Below, one piece after another: positions 35,028 to 45,880 of a stretch of 64,000 nt of DNA; the first letter of the stretch is position 1; every line of letters starts with the position of its first letter. The DNA comes from Dendrolimus kikuchii (taxonomy: Eukaryota; Arthropoda; Insecta; Lepidoptera; Lasiocampidae): positions 13,609,213 to 13,673,212 of the forward strand of contig CM034395.1 of NCBI GenBank assembly GCA_019925095.2, given 5' to 3'. The notes beneath the pieces were generated by a model. The model saw only the letters and a program-made list of their open reading frames with translations. It searched no databases and was not told where the DNA came from. A program made the translations under genes and the position numbers.

Positions 35028-36388
35028 TAATTTCTATGCTATTAATAAAAGAACAATTCACAATTTTGCAGTAGGTACAACATACCTTTGGTAGGTACTA
35101 TGATTTACATTATTCTATAGAATATAGTAAAAGACAATATAAAAAGAGAATAATATTCAAAAATTTATGTTGTCCGACACGTTCTTTATGTACCAATATG
35201 TTAAAGCAAAGTACATTAATGTTAGTTGCTGGGTGATTGCTCCATCGGGGATGTAATGCGTTTAGCAGTACGTCACCACCACTAAAAGCAATTTGCGCCG
35301 ACGTCTCGGGGTAGGTAACTCTTCGTATAATTTCTAAGTAACCGCATAATTCTGAAGGGCCGTATTGGAATTGCTGTGCTCGAATTCTCACTTATCACAC
35401 TATCTGTAACTAGCTTTGCCTCAATCGCTTTGGGATTTTTATTACAAATACGTTAAAAAATTAAAATAATGAAATACATTTTAATATCAAATATTTAGAC
35501 GAAACGTTCGTGATTAGAACGGTACCTTTATAAATAGGCATTTTCATCTCACTGGCCACGACGCACAAACGAATAACTATCTCACGTTTCTTAGTATTTC
35601 GCGACTAATCAAAGCGGGGTTTCTATATACTATATTTTATCTTACTAGTCATTCTTTTACTTTGCCATTGGTAGACAAATATTCATATAACTTTATCGAA
35701 TTTATTTCAAATTTTAACCAGTAGTAAAGCATATAAATGTGTATTAAGATATACGTAGGAACCGGCTGGAAACCAATTTTGTTTGATCAAGTATAAAAAT
35801 ATTTTATAAAAATATAACGTCATGAAGTAAGGGAACAATAATCTGGAGGATCCTAAATTCTATATGGAATTATAGAGTCACGTTTCTTATTTGGCGAGTT
35901 CATTTAATCCCGAGGAATAACTAGGTTATATTATAAATGAATAAAATTGATTCAATTTATATAAAAAAATATCATGTTTTAAAGAATAGATTTAATAATA
36001 ATAGTCCTCCAAGAACTCGTTTGATAAAGGCTTAGCAGGTAGATAAGTTTCACTCTAGTTAGCATTTTGGTTACCATATTCTCTGCATTATAATGAGAAT
36101 GTGAAGTTTTCGCACTTACATGCATAGATGCAGCGCGTTGAGTAATCACTCGAGCTTCGCAATTTAATAAAGAAGCAGTTTTACGAAATTATTGAGACGA
36201 AAGTTTAAAGCTTCGCCACATAATTATAGATACATAGATATCTGTCCATTGTTCGCCGGGAGATCTTAAATTATCTTACAAATGAAAATGCATTATGACA
36301 TAAACAATGAGCGTTATCATCACTTAAAGCGATCTCTTCCAGCAACCAGACATTTTGGAAAGGTGGAAGGTGGAAAGGAATAAATAAA
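35028..36388. other. Unassigned DNA
   Basis: A 93-codon minus-strand frame at 35110-35391 has a non-repetitive composition but no ATG start near its beginning and no recognised domain. A minus-strand AAGCGATCTCTTCCAGCAAC near 36328 is a scrap of the 29072-type repeat. Confidence 0.35.
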
Positions 36389-36775
36389 CTAGAATATGCC
36401 CGCGACTTCGTCCATGCTTGATTTGAAATTCCCGTAGGATTCCCGGGATAATAACACACATTTTATAACATAAAATTTGCAATCGATTAATGAAAATTCG
36501 CATTGGAATTCGATTTTTTCAATCCAGCCATTTCCAAAAATTCCCAGAAATATTCCGGCGAGATTTCCGGGACAAAAAGTACCACAGATTTTAAGGCTAA
36601 GAATTTACTGTCGAATCGAAATCGGCCCAGTAGTTTTTACGTGAATCCTGAACAAACAGACAAGAAATCTAAAAGAATTGCATCGTGTTTTCCGTCGCAA
36701 ATAGTGTATTCCAGTTGTTTAATAGCTTAAATGTACAGACACGGCATTTTTATAAAAATATAATCCGTCATGATA
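36389..36775 (-). mobile_element. Helitron-like repeat, family A (minus copy)
   Basis: The minus strand ends GCGGGCATATTCTAG followed by T (CTAG at 36389-36392). Internal blocks GAATCCTGAACAAACAGACA and TAGCTTAAATGTACAGACAC match other copies. The 5' end near 36775 has diverged. It abuts the next Helitron-like element. Confidence 0.55.
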
Positions 36776-37936
36776 TTATAAATGGGAACAATAACTCTGT
36801 CTGGATGTCTAAATGTCTATATGTCTGAATGTATGTCTGTCTGTCTGTCTGTCTGTATTTGGCGAGTTCACGTAAAAACTACTGGACCGATTTGTCTGAA
36901 ACTCAGTATATATATATTTTCGATGCCGAGAATGAACATAGGATACTTTTTATCCCGGAAAATGGGATAGTTTCCGGGATAAAAGGATATTTGTCTCTCT
37001 GTTTGTTATCCTTTTACGGAAAGACTTTTGGACCGATTTGGCTGATACTCGGTACATATGTAATTTGAATACTGAGGGTGGACATGGGATATTTTTCATC
37101 CCGGATTATAATAGATTTTGGGATAGATTTATGTAAAGATTATCCCAAAAGTGGGACAGGCTTTGGTTGATTTTGTGATTTGCCATTTTCATCATTTTGG
37201 TTATTTTGTCCTTTTTGCCCTTTTGACGTTTTGCCCTTTTGCCCCTTTGCCCTTTTGCCCTTTTTCCCTTTTGCCCTTTTGCCATTTTGCCCTTTTGCAC
37301 TTTTGCCCTTTTGCCCTTTTGCCCTTCTGCCCTTCTGCCCTTCTGCTCTTAAGCCCTTAAGCCCTTTTGCCATTTTGCCCTTTTGCCCTTTTGACTTTTG
37401 CCCTTTTGCCCTTTTGCTCTTTTGCTCTTCGACTCTTTTTTGTCCTTTTTGTCCATGTTGCTCTTTTTGTCCTTTTTGCTGATGTTGTCCCTTTTGACAT
37501 TTTTGTAGTTTTCATTGACGGGGGATAGATAAATAAAACTAGGACTGTTTGTAATAGAGGATGAAAGTTTGGATGAGACCAATCATTTCTCAAGTTCATA
37601 GATATAAAAATGCATCGTCTATAAAAATGCGATAGTAACTCGATATGTCTTTCTGTTAAGTTTTCGGAAAACACTGGGAATACTGGATCGTTTTTATTGT
37701 AATTTTGTTTAAATGTAGTTTTAATGCCGAAAATGGACATATATACTCATGCCAAGAGATCGGCATGAGAATATATCAAGCATCGAGTTTGCGATATAAA
37801 ATGAAGTGAATTTTTCGGGGGCAAATGGCACTAACATAAAAATGGTGTACATTGTAACCTGTATTAACGCCTGCTCTTTAAACAAGAAGCAGGAACTAGA
37901 GGTTAACCCGCGGCGCAGCCGCGGGGTAAACTCTAG
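36776..37936 (+). mobile_element. Helitron-like element, family B (copy 1)
   Basis: The 3' end has a GC-rich hairpin, CCCGCGGC (37907-37914), GCA loop, GCCGCGGG (37918-37925), then 7 bp and CTAG (37933-37936) followed by T. A short hairpin just upstream of CTRR|T is the classical Helitron 3' signature. The 5' end near ATTATAAATGGGAACAATAA is less certain. The body contains repeated ACTGGACCGATTTG..GAAACT blocks and TTTTTATCCCGGAAAATGGG. The interior carries a large minisatellite at 37206-37470. Non-coding; a collinear relative lies at 42603-43370. Confidence 0.65.
37206..37470. repeat. TTTTGCCC-type minisatellite
   Basis: About 30 degenerate units of 8-9 bp (CCTTTTGCC). All apparent frames here, Phe-Cys-Pro-Phe-Ala-Leu-Leu-Pro on plus and Lys-Gly-Gln-Lys-Gly-Lys on minus, are translations of the array. 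The direct, spacer-less array rules out CRISPR. Confidence 0.95.
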
Positions 37937-37974
37937 TATTATAGATAATAATAAATAAAAAAAATCCCAACTCG

Positions 37975-39478
37975 TTTGGTTTTCTATGTCAATGCTACAG
38001 TACACCCATTAAATTAATGTACAAAAATAATTTAATAGACTCATCCGTCGGTTGTCAACAGGGCGATCCCCTCGGACCAGCCATTTCCAGCTTCACGATT
38101 CACCCCATCGTCACCCGTTTGACTTCAAAATTTAATTTGTGGTACCTAGACGACGGAACCTTGGGAGGTGATGCAGATACAGTCATGAGAGATTTGAAAT
38201 ATATTATTTCTGAATTCGAATCAATCGGCTTACATCTTAATTTGTCTAAATGTGAACCTTATATACCCCCTATGTTCTTAAATAAGGATGAGATTACCCA
38301 AAAATTTAACCTTATAGCGTCAAATATCACAACCATTGACGATACCTCTCTTCGCCTCCTAGGTTCACCAGTTATCGAATTCGTCGTTTATAAATTTCAC
38401 ATGACGACATCTTAAAAATACTCTCATCAACGTTTTGAACATTGACTTACAAGAACGCATCTGGGCCCAAGCCACGCTACCAGTGAGGTTTGGTGGTCTG
38501 GGTGTACGCAAAATTTCGAGTGTGGCCCTTCCAGCATTCCTGTCTTCAGTACATAGCACCAAAAAAATTGTTCAAGACATACTTCATACAGACTTTGAGC
38601 CATCACTAGCAACTGAAGCCAGGAATGCTTGGCTGGTGGCTTGTCCGGGTAGCAGTCTTCCCACTGTCCTCTCCATATAGAGGTCCTGGGACGGGCCGAT
38701 CTGCGAACTGTCACGTAAAAAACTATTGGAAACGTCGATTAGTTCTGCAGATCGAACCCGTCTTTTAGCTACCTCTGTATGGGAATCAGGACTTTGGTTG
38801 CAGGCCCTACCATCACCTTCTATAGGAACGTTAATGGATGCAGCCACATTCAGGTCAGCAATCTACCTTCGTCTTGGGGCAAATTGCTGCGAACCACACA
38901 ACTGTCGCTGCGGGCGGGGTGTCGACCGGCTTGGCCACCATGGCCTATCGTGTGACGGAAGCGCAGGCAGAATTCCGCGACATGCTGGCCTCAACGATAT
39001 AATACTTCGGGCTCTTGTCAGCGCCAGCGTGCCAGCCGTTCTTGAACCGAACGGCCTGATCCGCGACGATGGCAAGAGGCCCAACGGTATGACTTTGATT
39101 CCCTGGAGCTTGGGAAGGCCGCTTGTGTGGGACGTTACCTGTGTCGACACACTGGCGCCTTCTCATCTCCAGGAGTCCAAAGTTGGAGCCAGTCGCACTG
39201 CCACTTCTGCCGAAAACCTCAAACGGCTCAAATATGCAACCCTTGGAACAGGTTACATATTTGAGCCGTTTGGGGTGGAGACTTTGGACCCATGGGGGCC
39301 AAGTGCGCACAAATTATTTCAAAACATTAAAAAACGCCTGGTCGACACAACAAGAGACCGGAAGGCTGGAGCTTACCTCGCTCAAAGGATTAGTCTCTGT
39401 ATTCAGCGAGGTAATGCTGCCAGCCTTCTAGGTACAATGCCCAGGGACAGTGGTCTGGTGGGTCTGGACGGGTTTTAA
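37975..39478 (+). pseudogene. Decayed non-LTR retroelement: RT, CCHC knuckle, nuclease-like tail
   Basis: Reverse transcriptase piece at 37975-38400: SSVGCQQGDPLGPA, then WYLDDGTLGGD with the YLDD catalytic motif at 38143-38154, then GLHLNLSKCEPY. After a frameshift near 38400-38430 it continues in one frame from 38435 to 39478, interrupted by one TAG (38678-38680): WAQATLPVRFGGLGVR, a CRCGRGVDRLGHHGLSC knuckle (near 38900-38950), and KRPNGMTLIPW..PLVWDVTCVDTLAPS (near 39075-39170), ending KAGAYLAQRISLCIQRGNAA. Order RT, CCHC, then P-[DN]-G...WD-x-T resembles LINEs with a restriction-enzyme-like nuclease instead of an APE nuclease. The expected first Asp is Asn in PNG. Clade is not named; the nuclease reading is inference. 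Confidence 0.75.
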
Positions 39479-39583
39479 TATAGGTTTTTATTTTAATTTT
39501 AGTTTTTTACCATTGTATATATATTTTTAAGTTAGTTTTATTTATAGGTATTTATTTAATTTAATTTGTAGGTAGAACTAATG

Positions 39584-39900
39584 CTATGTACAATACAAAG
39601 TTATAACATATAAAGGGTAACTACTATTATATACATATTTACAAGTAAAAGATGTAGTCCAGATCGCTCTCGGTGGGGAGCGTTCCCAAAATGCTGGCCG
39701 CATTCCCGCGCGTATGGCAACGCTAATACGTTGCCCTAAATATAGGCCAGCCCTTTGGTCACGCGAGACTTCTTTCAATCGCCTTGAAAGGTCTCGATAA
39801 AGTTGATGAGCCTCACGTCCCCATGGCCCCAAAGTTTCAACCCCAAAAGCCACAAATATATATCCGTCACCGATGGATGCATATTTGCGGCGTTTCAGGG
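39584..39900 (-). pseudogene. Second, inverted copy of the same retroelement C-terminus
   Basis: On the minus strand from about 39897: KRRKYASIGDGYIF, then FGVETLGPWGREAHQLYRDL, then RDQRAGLYLGQRISVAI. These align in order with GTGYIFEPFGVETLDPWGPS, LFQNIKKRL and RDRKAGAYLAQRISLCI near the end of the plus-strand copy at 39245-39410. The protein match is clear but diverged, so it is a separate family member, not a local duplication. The homologous part is about 39650-39897; the remaining open stretch to 39584 is unrelated. Confidence 0.75.
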
Positions 39901-40684
39901 TTTATTTATAGGTTATATTAGTTTTTATTTTAACTTGAATAATGTTAATTATTGCCATTATTGATACTTAAATAAACACGTACATAGATAATTAGTTAAT
40001 ATCACATCACATACTATTTAAGCCAAGATTATACATACTATTTAAATAAACGTAGATTTTCCGAGATTAGTAATGTAAGTAATGATTTGTATAAAAACAA
40101 ATTCATATATAAAGTCTTGAAGAAGAAGTTTGATAATATTATAAAGATTATTTGCATTACAGTTTATTACACTTATTACCAGTGGTGATACTACTATTAG
40201 TCCCAAAATAATGTGTGCTACGGCACACTGTGTGAAGAAATGTAGGAAAAGGGACCTCAGGCTACAAAGCGGATATTCTATATGCAACTGGAATTTAACG
40301 CTAGTATGACGGTGACTTGACTAGATTTAGTCTCGCAATATCAGTCTGGGTACTAATAGGAAGCTAATCAAAAAGGAAAGAAAAAAAATATCTAAAGAAC
40401 ATTACAGATTTAACGAACTCAAATTATTCCTCTAAAAATATTCTTATTAAAAAGAGTCCTTCTTAAAGAATTGAGTTATTCTGAATGAAAAAGGATGGGT
40501 TCCTATTGTTTGTAATTCAAGAACCTAGATTTTTTTTTATTTACAAAGGGAGAACATTTCAGAAAATTGTTATCACGACTACAATGTGCTTTGTAAGTAG
40601 TGAAATTTTATGAAAAATTATCTTGATATTTATTAGGTTGTTTATGTATTATTTGTTTCATGAAAACATGTTTTTCAATTGTAT
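39901..40684. other. Unassigned AT-rich DNA
   Basis: No supported feature. Confidence 0.35.
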
Positions 40685-40870
40685 GAAAAGAGACATACAT
40701 ACATACATACATATACAACTTCACGCCAGTTCCCTTGCGGGGTAGGCACGAACAACAGAGCGCCATTCAGGCTTATTCTTACACACCTCACTTGCTTCTT
40801 TGACATTCATAGCTCTTGTCATGCACGCTCATCTGTTCTTAAGGCTAGAGTATACAGTAGAAAAGAGACA
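40685..40870 (-). mobile_element. Short LINE insertion with 11-bp target duplication
   Basis: Duplicates GAAAAGAGACA at 40685-40695 and 40860-40870 flank the reverse complement of the last about 150 bp of the LINE at 34181-34537, with an ATAC repeat tail at the left. About 13 bp of extra sequence (40847-40859) lies between the LINE 5' break and the target duplication. Confidence 0.8.
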
Positions 40871-41328
40871 AATATAATATAGGTACAGGTGAAGTTTTCA
40901 AGTGGACCTCCAAGTCATCAATTACCCTGGTCGGGAATCGATTTGGTTGATTTAGAAAAAAAGTGCTGTACGATAGTGTCACTTGTAAAGATGATCTATG
41001 AAGAAATTTTAAACGTAAACCAATACATATTAGCGAACATACATTTCACAATATCTTTTACTTTGTCCTAAACAAGACCCGAGTAATATTGAGTTACATT
41101 CAATGTACGTACCTTAAATGTATTTCAAGTTTTATAAGATTCGAAATGTACCAATTCGCGCTATCAAGTAACAGTTTATCGAGACGCTCATTGTATGGCT
41201 ATATTTTTGTGACACAGTGACTGTCTATATACTACTCAACTGTTCTATTTCCAAACCTAGCGAGTAACATTTTTAATTTAAATGATTTTGTAATATATTC
41301 GCTTGGTAGGCAGTGGCCGATGTACCTC
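40871..41328. other. Unassigned AT-rich DNA
   Basis: No supported feature. Confidence 0.35.
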
Positions 41329-41565
41329 TGCAGGTACGGAGAAGAATACAATTTCTTGCGGCCAGGCGGCCTATTGTAAGAGGTGACAAAGCAACCTACA
41401 GCCAGCTAGTAGCGCATTAGACCGTCTGGATGGCTACCACCCCTGGTCTAGGGTATGTCGCCATAAGCACCTTTGGTGTTGTAAGTGCCCATAGGCGATG
41501 GTAACCGCTTTCCATGAGGTGGGCCGACTACCTGTCTGCTGAACTCATGCAATATAAAAAAAAAT
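41329..41565 (+). repeat. SINE-like retroposon, family A (internal deletion)
   Basis: Head GTACGGAGAAGAATACAATT and tail GATGGTAACCGCTTTCCATG are present, but the segment between the CATAAC and GCACCTTTGG blocks is deleted. Confidence 0.7.
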
Positions 41566-41641
41566 ATGCTTATTAAAAGGTTTCACATCGAATGTGTTGA
41601 AATAGTTTTGAATGACGTCCTTAAAGTTTGTGATATACATA

Positions 41642-42603
41642 TTAGGCCTTTACCTATGAAATTGCCGTTTTTTATGAAATAAGTTAACATATCTTTTTTC
41701 TATATTTTTTATTTTTGCCAACGCAGTGGCAGTATATTAAAGCCCTTTTAGAAGAAATCAGCTGGACGTGGGGCAACAAATTCTTCAAAGGCATTTTGTA
41801 ATGCCTCTCGGGCATTGATTTTTTCCCCGCCAAGAAGTTATCCAAATTCTGGAAAAGGGTAGCAGTCTCAAGATGCAAAATTTGGTCAATACGGCGGATG
41901 ACGAAGAGCTTCCCACCCCAGCTCTTGTAACTTGGAGACCGTCTGTTGTTCAATATGAGGCCGCGCATTTTCGTGCAGGAGCAGCAGAGACGAGTGATCG
42001 ACCAAAATTGGTTGGAGACGTGAAAGCTTCTCCATCATTGTGTTCAGTTCTTTACAGTACACAACTGCGGCAAGGCTCATCCCGTTTGGTAAGAAGCTGT
42101 GATGAATCATACCGGCGCTAGAACATCACTTTTCTAGGGATAAGTTTTCGTTTAGGACATTGTTTAGGTGCTGAACCAGGATCCAACCAACTTTCTGAGA
42201 ATTTACGATTGTCAAACAAAATCCGTTTTTCATCGCTGGTAACAATGCGATTCCAAATTCTTTCCAAAGTCTCGACGCGTACTTGCTTGCGCTGGCAATC
42301 ACTGAGTTCGTGGGGCACCCATTTGCCAAGCATTTTTACTTTACCAATTTGGCGTAAATGGACCAATATTGTTTTGACGCTAACATCGAAAGCTGCTGCT
42401 AATTCAGTCGTAGATTGAGTATCACCAGTGTCCACAATCGCCTTTAATTGATCATTGTGACCAAAGTGGTTGAAATTTCCAGAACGGAAGCGGGCAAACC
42501 AATAACAGGTGGTGCGTTCGTTTTTAGTGTTCGCTCCGTAAACGTCGTAGACGTTGCGTGCCGCTTCTTCTGTGTTGCTGCCACGACGCGCAACGATACT
42601 CAC
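41642..42603 (-). pseudogene. Dead mariner element, 5' truncated
   Basis: Minus-strand transposase pieces: helix-turn-helix region with SERT-like NERTTCYWFARFRSGNF, then KTILVHLRQIGKVKMLGKWVPHEL (near 42380-42300), first catalytic Asp in TSDEKRILFDN, then LLLHENARPHIEQQ where the second catalytic Asp is Glu, then RHPPY followed by a stop and a scrambled third-Asp region. The C-terminal LPLRWQK wording near 41740-41710 survives in another frame. An end repeat TTAGGCCTTTACCTATGAAA begins at 41642 after TA, but no matching repeat exists at the other end: the N-terminus stops where a Helitron-like element begins near 42603. It belongs to a different subfamily from the mariner at 3747-5016. Confidence 0.85.
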
Positions 42604-43372
42604 CCCTGTTAATATTATAAATGCCAAAGTAACTTTGTCTGTCTTTCTTTGCTCTTTCACGGAAAAATTACTGGACCGATTTGGGTGAAATTTAGTATAT
42701 ATATTTTCAATGCCGAGGAAGAACATAAGATACTTTTTATCCTGAAAAATGAGATAGTTTCCGGGAAAAAATATATTTGTCTCTCTGTTTGTTATGCTTT
42801 TACGAAAAAAGTACTGGACCAATTGGGCTGAAATTTGGTATATATGTAATTTTGATTTCGAAGGTGGATAATGGGATAGATTTATATAAAAGTTATTCCA
42901 GAAAGTAGCATAGGTTTTTTGTGATTTTCCATTTTCGTCATTTTGGTAGTTTTAGTAGTTTGATAGTTTTGGTAGTTTTGGTAGTTTTGATAGTTTTGGT
43001 AGTAGCGGTAGTTTTGGTAGTTGTGGTAGTTTTTGTAGTTTTGGTCGTTTAAAGATAGACGGGGGTTTATAAAGGAATAGGAGATGAAAGTTTGTATGGG
43101 AGACCAATCATTTCTCAAGTTTATAGATATAAACATTCATAATCTATAAAAAAAATGTGATAGTAACTCGATCTGTGTGTCTGAATACCGAAAATGGACG
43201 TAGATACTTTTCATCCCGGAAGATGGGATAGTTTGCGATATAAAATGAAGTCAATCTTCCGGGGACAAATGGCGCCAACATAAACATTTGATACAATGTA
43301 ATCTGTATTAACGCCTGCTCTTTAAATAAAAGGTACGCACTAGAGTTTGACCCGCGGCGCATACGCATCTAT
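42603..43372 (+). mobile_element. Helitron-like element, family B (copy 2)
   Basis: Collinear with 36776-37936: ATTATAAATGCCAAAGTAAC, TACTGGACCGATTTGGGTGA, CTTTTTATCCTGAAAAATGA, TTTGTCTCTCTGTTTGTTAT, and TGTATTAACGCCTGCTCTTT near the 3' end. The terminal hairpin is damaged: CCCGCGGCGCA is followed by unrelated sequence instead of the second arm and CTAG. It lies directly against the truncated mariner. Confidence 0.6.
42943..43036. repeat. GGTAGTTTT minisatellite
   Basis: About ten degenerate 9-bp units GGTAGTTTT or GATAGTTTT, at the position corresponding to the TTTTGCCC array of the sister copy at 37206-37470. Translations (Tyr-Gln-Asn repeats on minus) are not genes. Confidence 0.92.
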
Positions 43373-43576
43373 TAGCGTATGAAAGCATAACGCTAATCAA
43401 TAAATAAATTTTTAATTTTTTAAACAGAATTTCATGTTTTTAAAATAAAGTTAATTTCAAATTAGAATTCCTAGTCAAACAAAAAAATATTTTGATTTGA
43501 AATGGCTAGTGCTACAGAACGACAATTTCATAGGTAAAGATCTATTATTTGACTACCACATGATTACTTAATTTAA

Positions 43577-43790
43577 CGGCCTCTGTTTTTGGGTTGGTTA
43601 AGCCCTTACTTACGCCCTTCCGGGTTCAATTCCTGGCCTGGTAATTTAGGTGAACGAACTTCCCGTTATTTATTTTGGGGATCGGCCCCAGAGTGGTCCG
43701 TTGTATATTACCCACAGGACAAGTGTAACTTGCTTAGCTTGGGAATGTACAGTGTGCGTGTTTGTCTACTGATTATTATATAAAAAAATC
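43577..43790 (+). repeat. tRNA-headed SINE (family E)
   Basis: A-box-like TGGTTAAGCCC at 43595-43605 and B-box GGTTCAATTCC at 43623-43633 are spaced as in a tRNA-derived RNA polymerase III promoter. The body (GGGGATCGGCCCCAGAGTGG, CAAGTGTAACTTGCTTAGCT) is shared with the minus-strand copy at 49580-49800. The end is A-rich. It does not fold as a real tRNA. Confidence 0.7.
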
Positions 43791-44199
43791 TTACTAACAT
43801 GTAAGGTTTTAATTTTTCATAGCCTTATTAACCGTTGATGTTTACCGTTATTACTCATCATAGAGGATAGCTATTTCCTACCCTGTGAATAGGTAATAGA
43901 TATTCCGTATTAATAACCAATAACATGTGAATACGGTTTTACCACTCCCTTACGATACTAAGTTCCAATCCCCGGTGGGCAGTTGCCCCAAATAACCCGT
44001 CACTCGCAATCTTACCTATGTAATTGAAAACTGACCCAGGTAGGACGTAACTGAATTACTCGCCTGAAATGCGAAGTAATAAAGTTATTGCGCGCTAAAT
44101 GTTTATTGATTAAATATAGGAATTTACTAAGAATAAAAATTGTCCAAGTGTTTTCGAAACACAAACATTGAAGCTGTTTAGTGAATGTTAACCTAGATC
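43791..44199. other. Unassigned DNA
   Basis: No supported feature; a minus-strand frame that runs in from the R1 remnant is a shadow. Confidence 0.35.
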
Positions 44200-45288
44200 G
44201 ACAAACATTCACTCCCATGGGACCTGGAAGCCAGGGTCCTGGCGTCACTGTATGTGTGGCGCAAAGTGGCCCTGACCCGCGCCTCGCGAAATCGAGGCGT
44301 GCAGGTCGGAGCTCCACCAGGTCGCCGTGGGAGTTTGGGAAGATCGCCTCAGACGCCCCAGCGCGGGCCCCGCCACCGTCGAGGCGGTGAGGCCCGTCCT
44401 GCGAGAATGGACAGGACGAACCCACGGCACCCTGACGTTCCGGCTGACGCAGGTCCTCTCGGGGCATGGCTGCTTCGGGAGGTACCTGTGTCGCCTGAAC
44501 CGCGAGCCAACGTCAAGGTGCCATCACTGCGACACAGGCGACGAGGATACGGCGCTGCATAGCCTACAGCAATGTCCTGCATGGATGGAGCAGTGCCGAG
44601 AGCTCGTCGCCTTCACCGGACTGGACCTTTCGCTCCCGGCCGTAATTCGCACCATGGTCGGGAGCCGCACCGGATGGGACGCCGTCTCCTCCTTCTGCGA
44701 GCACGTCATGTTTGCGAAGGAGGAGGCGGAGCGGGAGCGTGAGCGTACATCTTTGCTCCGCTCCCACCAAAGGAGGACGCGTCGACGCCGAAGGTCCGAG
44801 CTAGACCTTCGGCCACCGTAAGCGGGCGGCGCGGGTGGGGCCCCTAGAGGTATAGGGGTTCTCACTCACCCGCACATGCCGTCGAGATGAGAGCGCGAGT
44901 GTTCCGCGCGCGCTCATCTCTCTTCCCGTGGGGCGCGTTACAGACCACACCACGCAAGAATGAGACCAAGTAGTAGCCGGGGGATACGTCCCCTGGCATA
45001 GGAAGAGGCCCAGTGAGGGGGGCCCACGCCTGCCAGGGCACTGCGGAGTCGGGCAGCCCATTTCCCGTAGCCCTGGCATAAGGCGAAGGACGGAACACCC
45101 AAGGGTTTTAGTGGGCATCCCTAACTGGGGAGTGGCAATAGCGTGGCACCGGTTCTGACCGGGCACGCTAGTGCCACCCCCGATCTGGCGAATCCCACAT
45201 ACTCTCACAGGTCGCGAACATCCCCCAGGCTTCTGTGCCTGTCGCGGCTTAATCCTCAAACGGATTTACCCTGGCCAAAAAAAAAAGG
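44200..45288 (+). pseudogene. 5'-truncated R1-clade LINE
   Basis: A sharply GC-rich island. It encodes the last part of a LINE ORF2: WEARVLASLYVWRKVALTRA near 44230 and, after a frameshift near 44275, VGVWEDRLRRPSAGPATVEA, then LTFRLTQVLSGHGCFGRYL and the CCHC knuckle RCHHCDTGDEDTALHSLQQC (near 44515-44575), then LSLPAVIRTMVGS and a basic Arg-rich end, stopping at 44819-44821. The LTGHGCF..YL plus CCHC wording is that of R1-clade elements. A GC-rich 3' UTR of about 450 bp ends in a run of 10 A (45279-45288). The upstream nuclease and RT are absent. No target duplication found. R1 proper inserts in 28S rDNA; nothing here is rDNA, so this is a dispersed R1-clade family or an off-target copy. 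Confidence 0.85.
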
Positions 45289-45880
45289 TCGAAAAACACC
45301 CGCTGTTTCTGTTATTTTGTTTTGAAACCCTTAAAAAGTATTTAATCGTCAATGTCCCATATCTTTTAGTTCTAAAGGGTCATATTTAACTCAATTTTGA
45401 GGTATTTTTTTTACATTTACCTTGTATTTTTTCGAGAATTTTCAACCTTGTAACTTAAATAACAGTACTGTTATCATTATATTAATATGTGAACAAAAAC
45501 TTTGTACCCCTTTTTACGAAAATTGCGCGGACGGAAGAATATGAAAATTCGCACACTTATAGTTTATATAGAGAAAGAGTGCAGAATGCTAATGTTATTT
45601 AAAAAATGTGCATAAAAATACATTATCAATAAAAAAAATGTACATACACTACCATGTATTTGACACACACACGGATATATACTCTATTGTTTATTGTTAA
45701 AATCACATTAACAGTGGTCTTGGCGAAATCTGTGATTATAGAAGTAAAGTCTTTGACAACAGAACCTTAATAATGTTGAAACTTATAATTTAAATTAATT
45801 ATGGTCGAATTTCGACCACTGGTGATTTCTAAAAACATGTCAAACGATATGTTAGGCCTCTTTCAGTGAACTAAACTTGA
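45289..45880. other. Unassigned AT-rich DNA
   Basis: No supported feature. Confidence 0.35.

Noticed and set aside
35110..35391. Host exon on the minus strand
   Set aside because: Open for 93 codons with ordinary composition, but no ATG, no clear splice sites and no recognised family; not enough to call.
37206..37470. Regular short repeats that might suggest a CRISPR array
   Set aside because: Units are 8-9 bp, degenerate and without spacers, in a eukaryotic context.
37106..37740. Overlapping 60-130 codon frames on both strands (Phe-Cys-Pro rich, Lys-Gly rich)
   Set aside because: They are translations of the TTTTGCCC minisatellite and its flanks inside a Helitron-like repeat.
38863..39310. 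Minus-strand frames opposite the LINE pseudogene
   Set aside because: Shadows of the plus-strand coding remnant.
43595..43640. tRNA gene
   Set aside because: Same reasoning: box sequences head a repeat that recurs inverted at 49580-49800.
44012..45325. Multiple long GC-rich frames on both strands
   Set aside because: High GC lowers stop frequency; only the plus frame with the CCHC knuckle matches a known protein. The rest are shadows or the 3' UTR.
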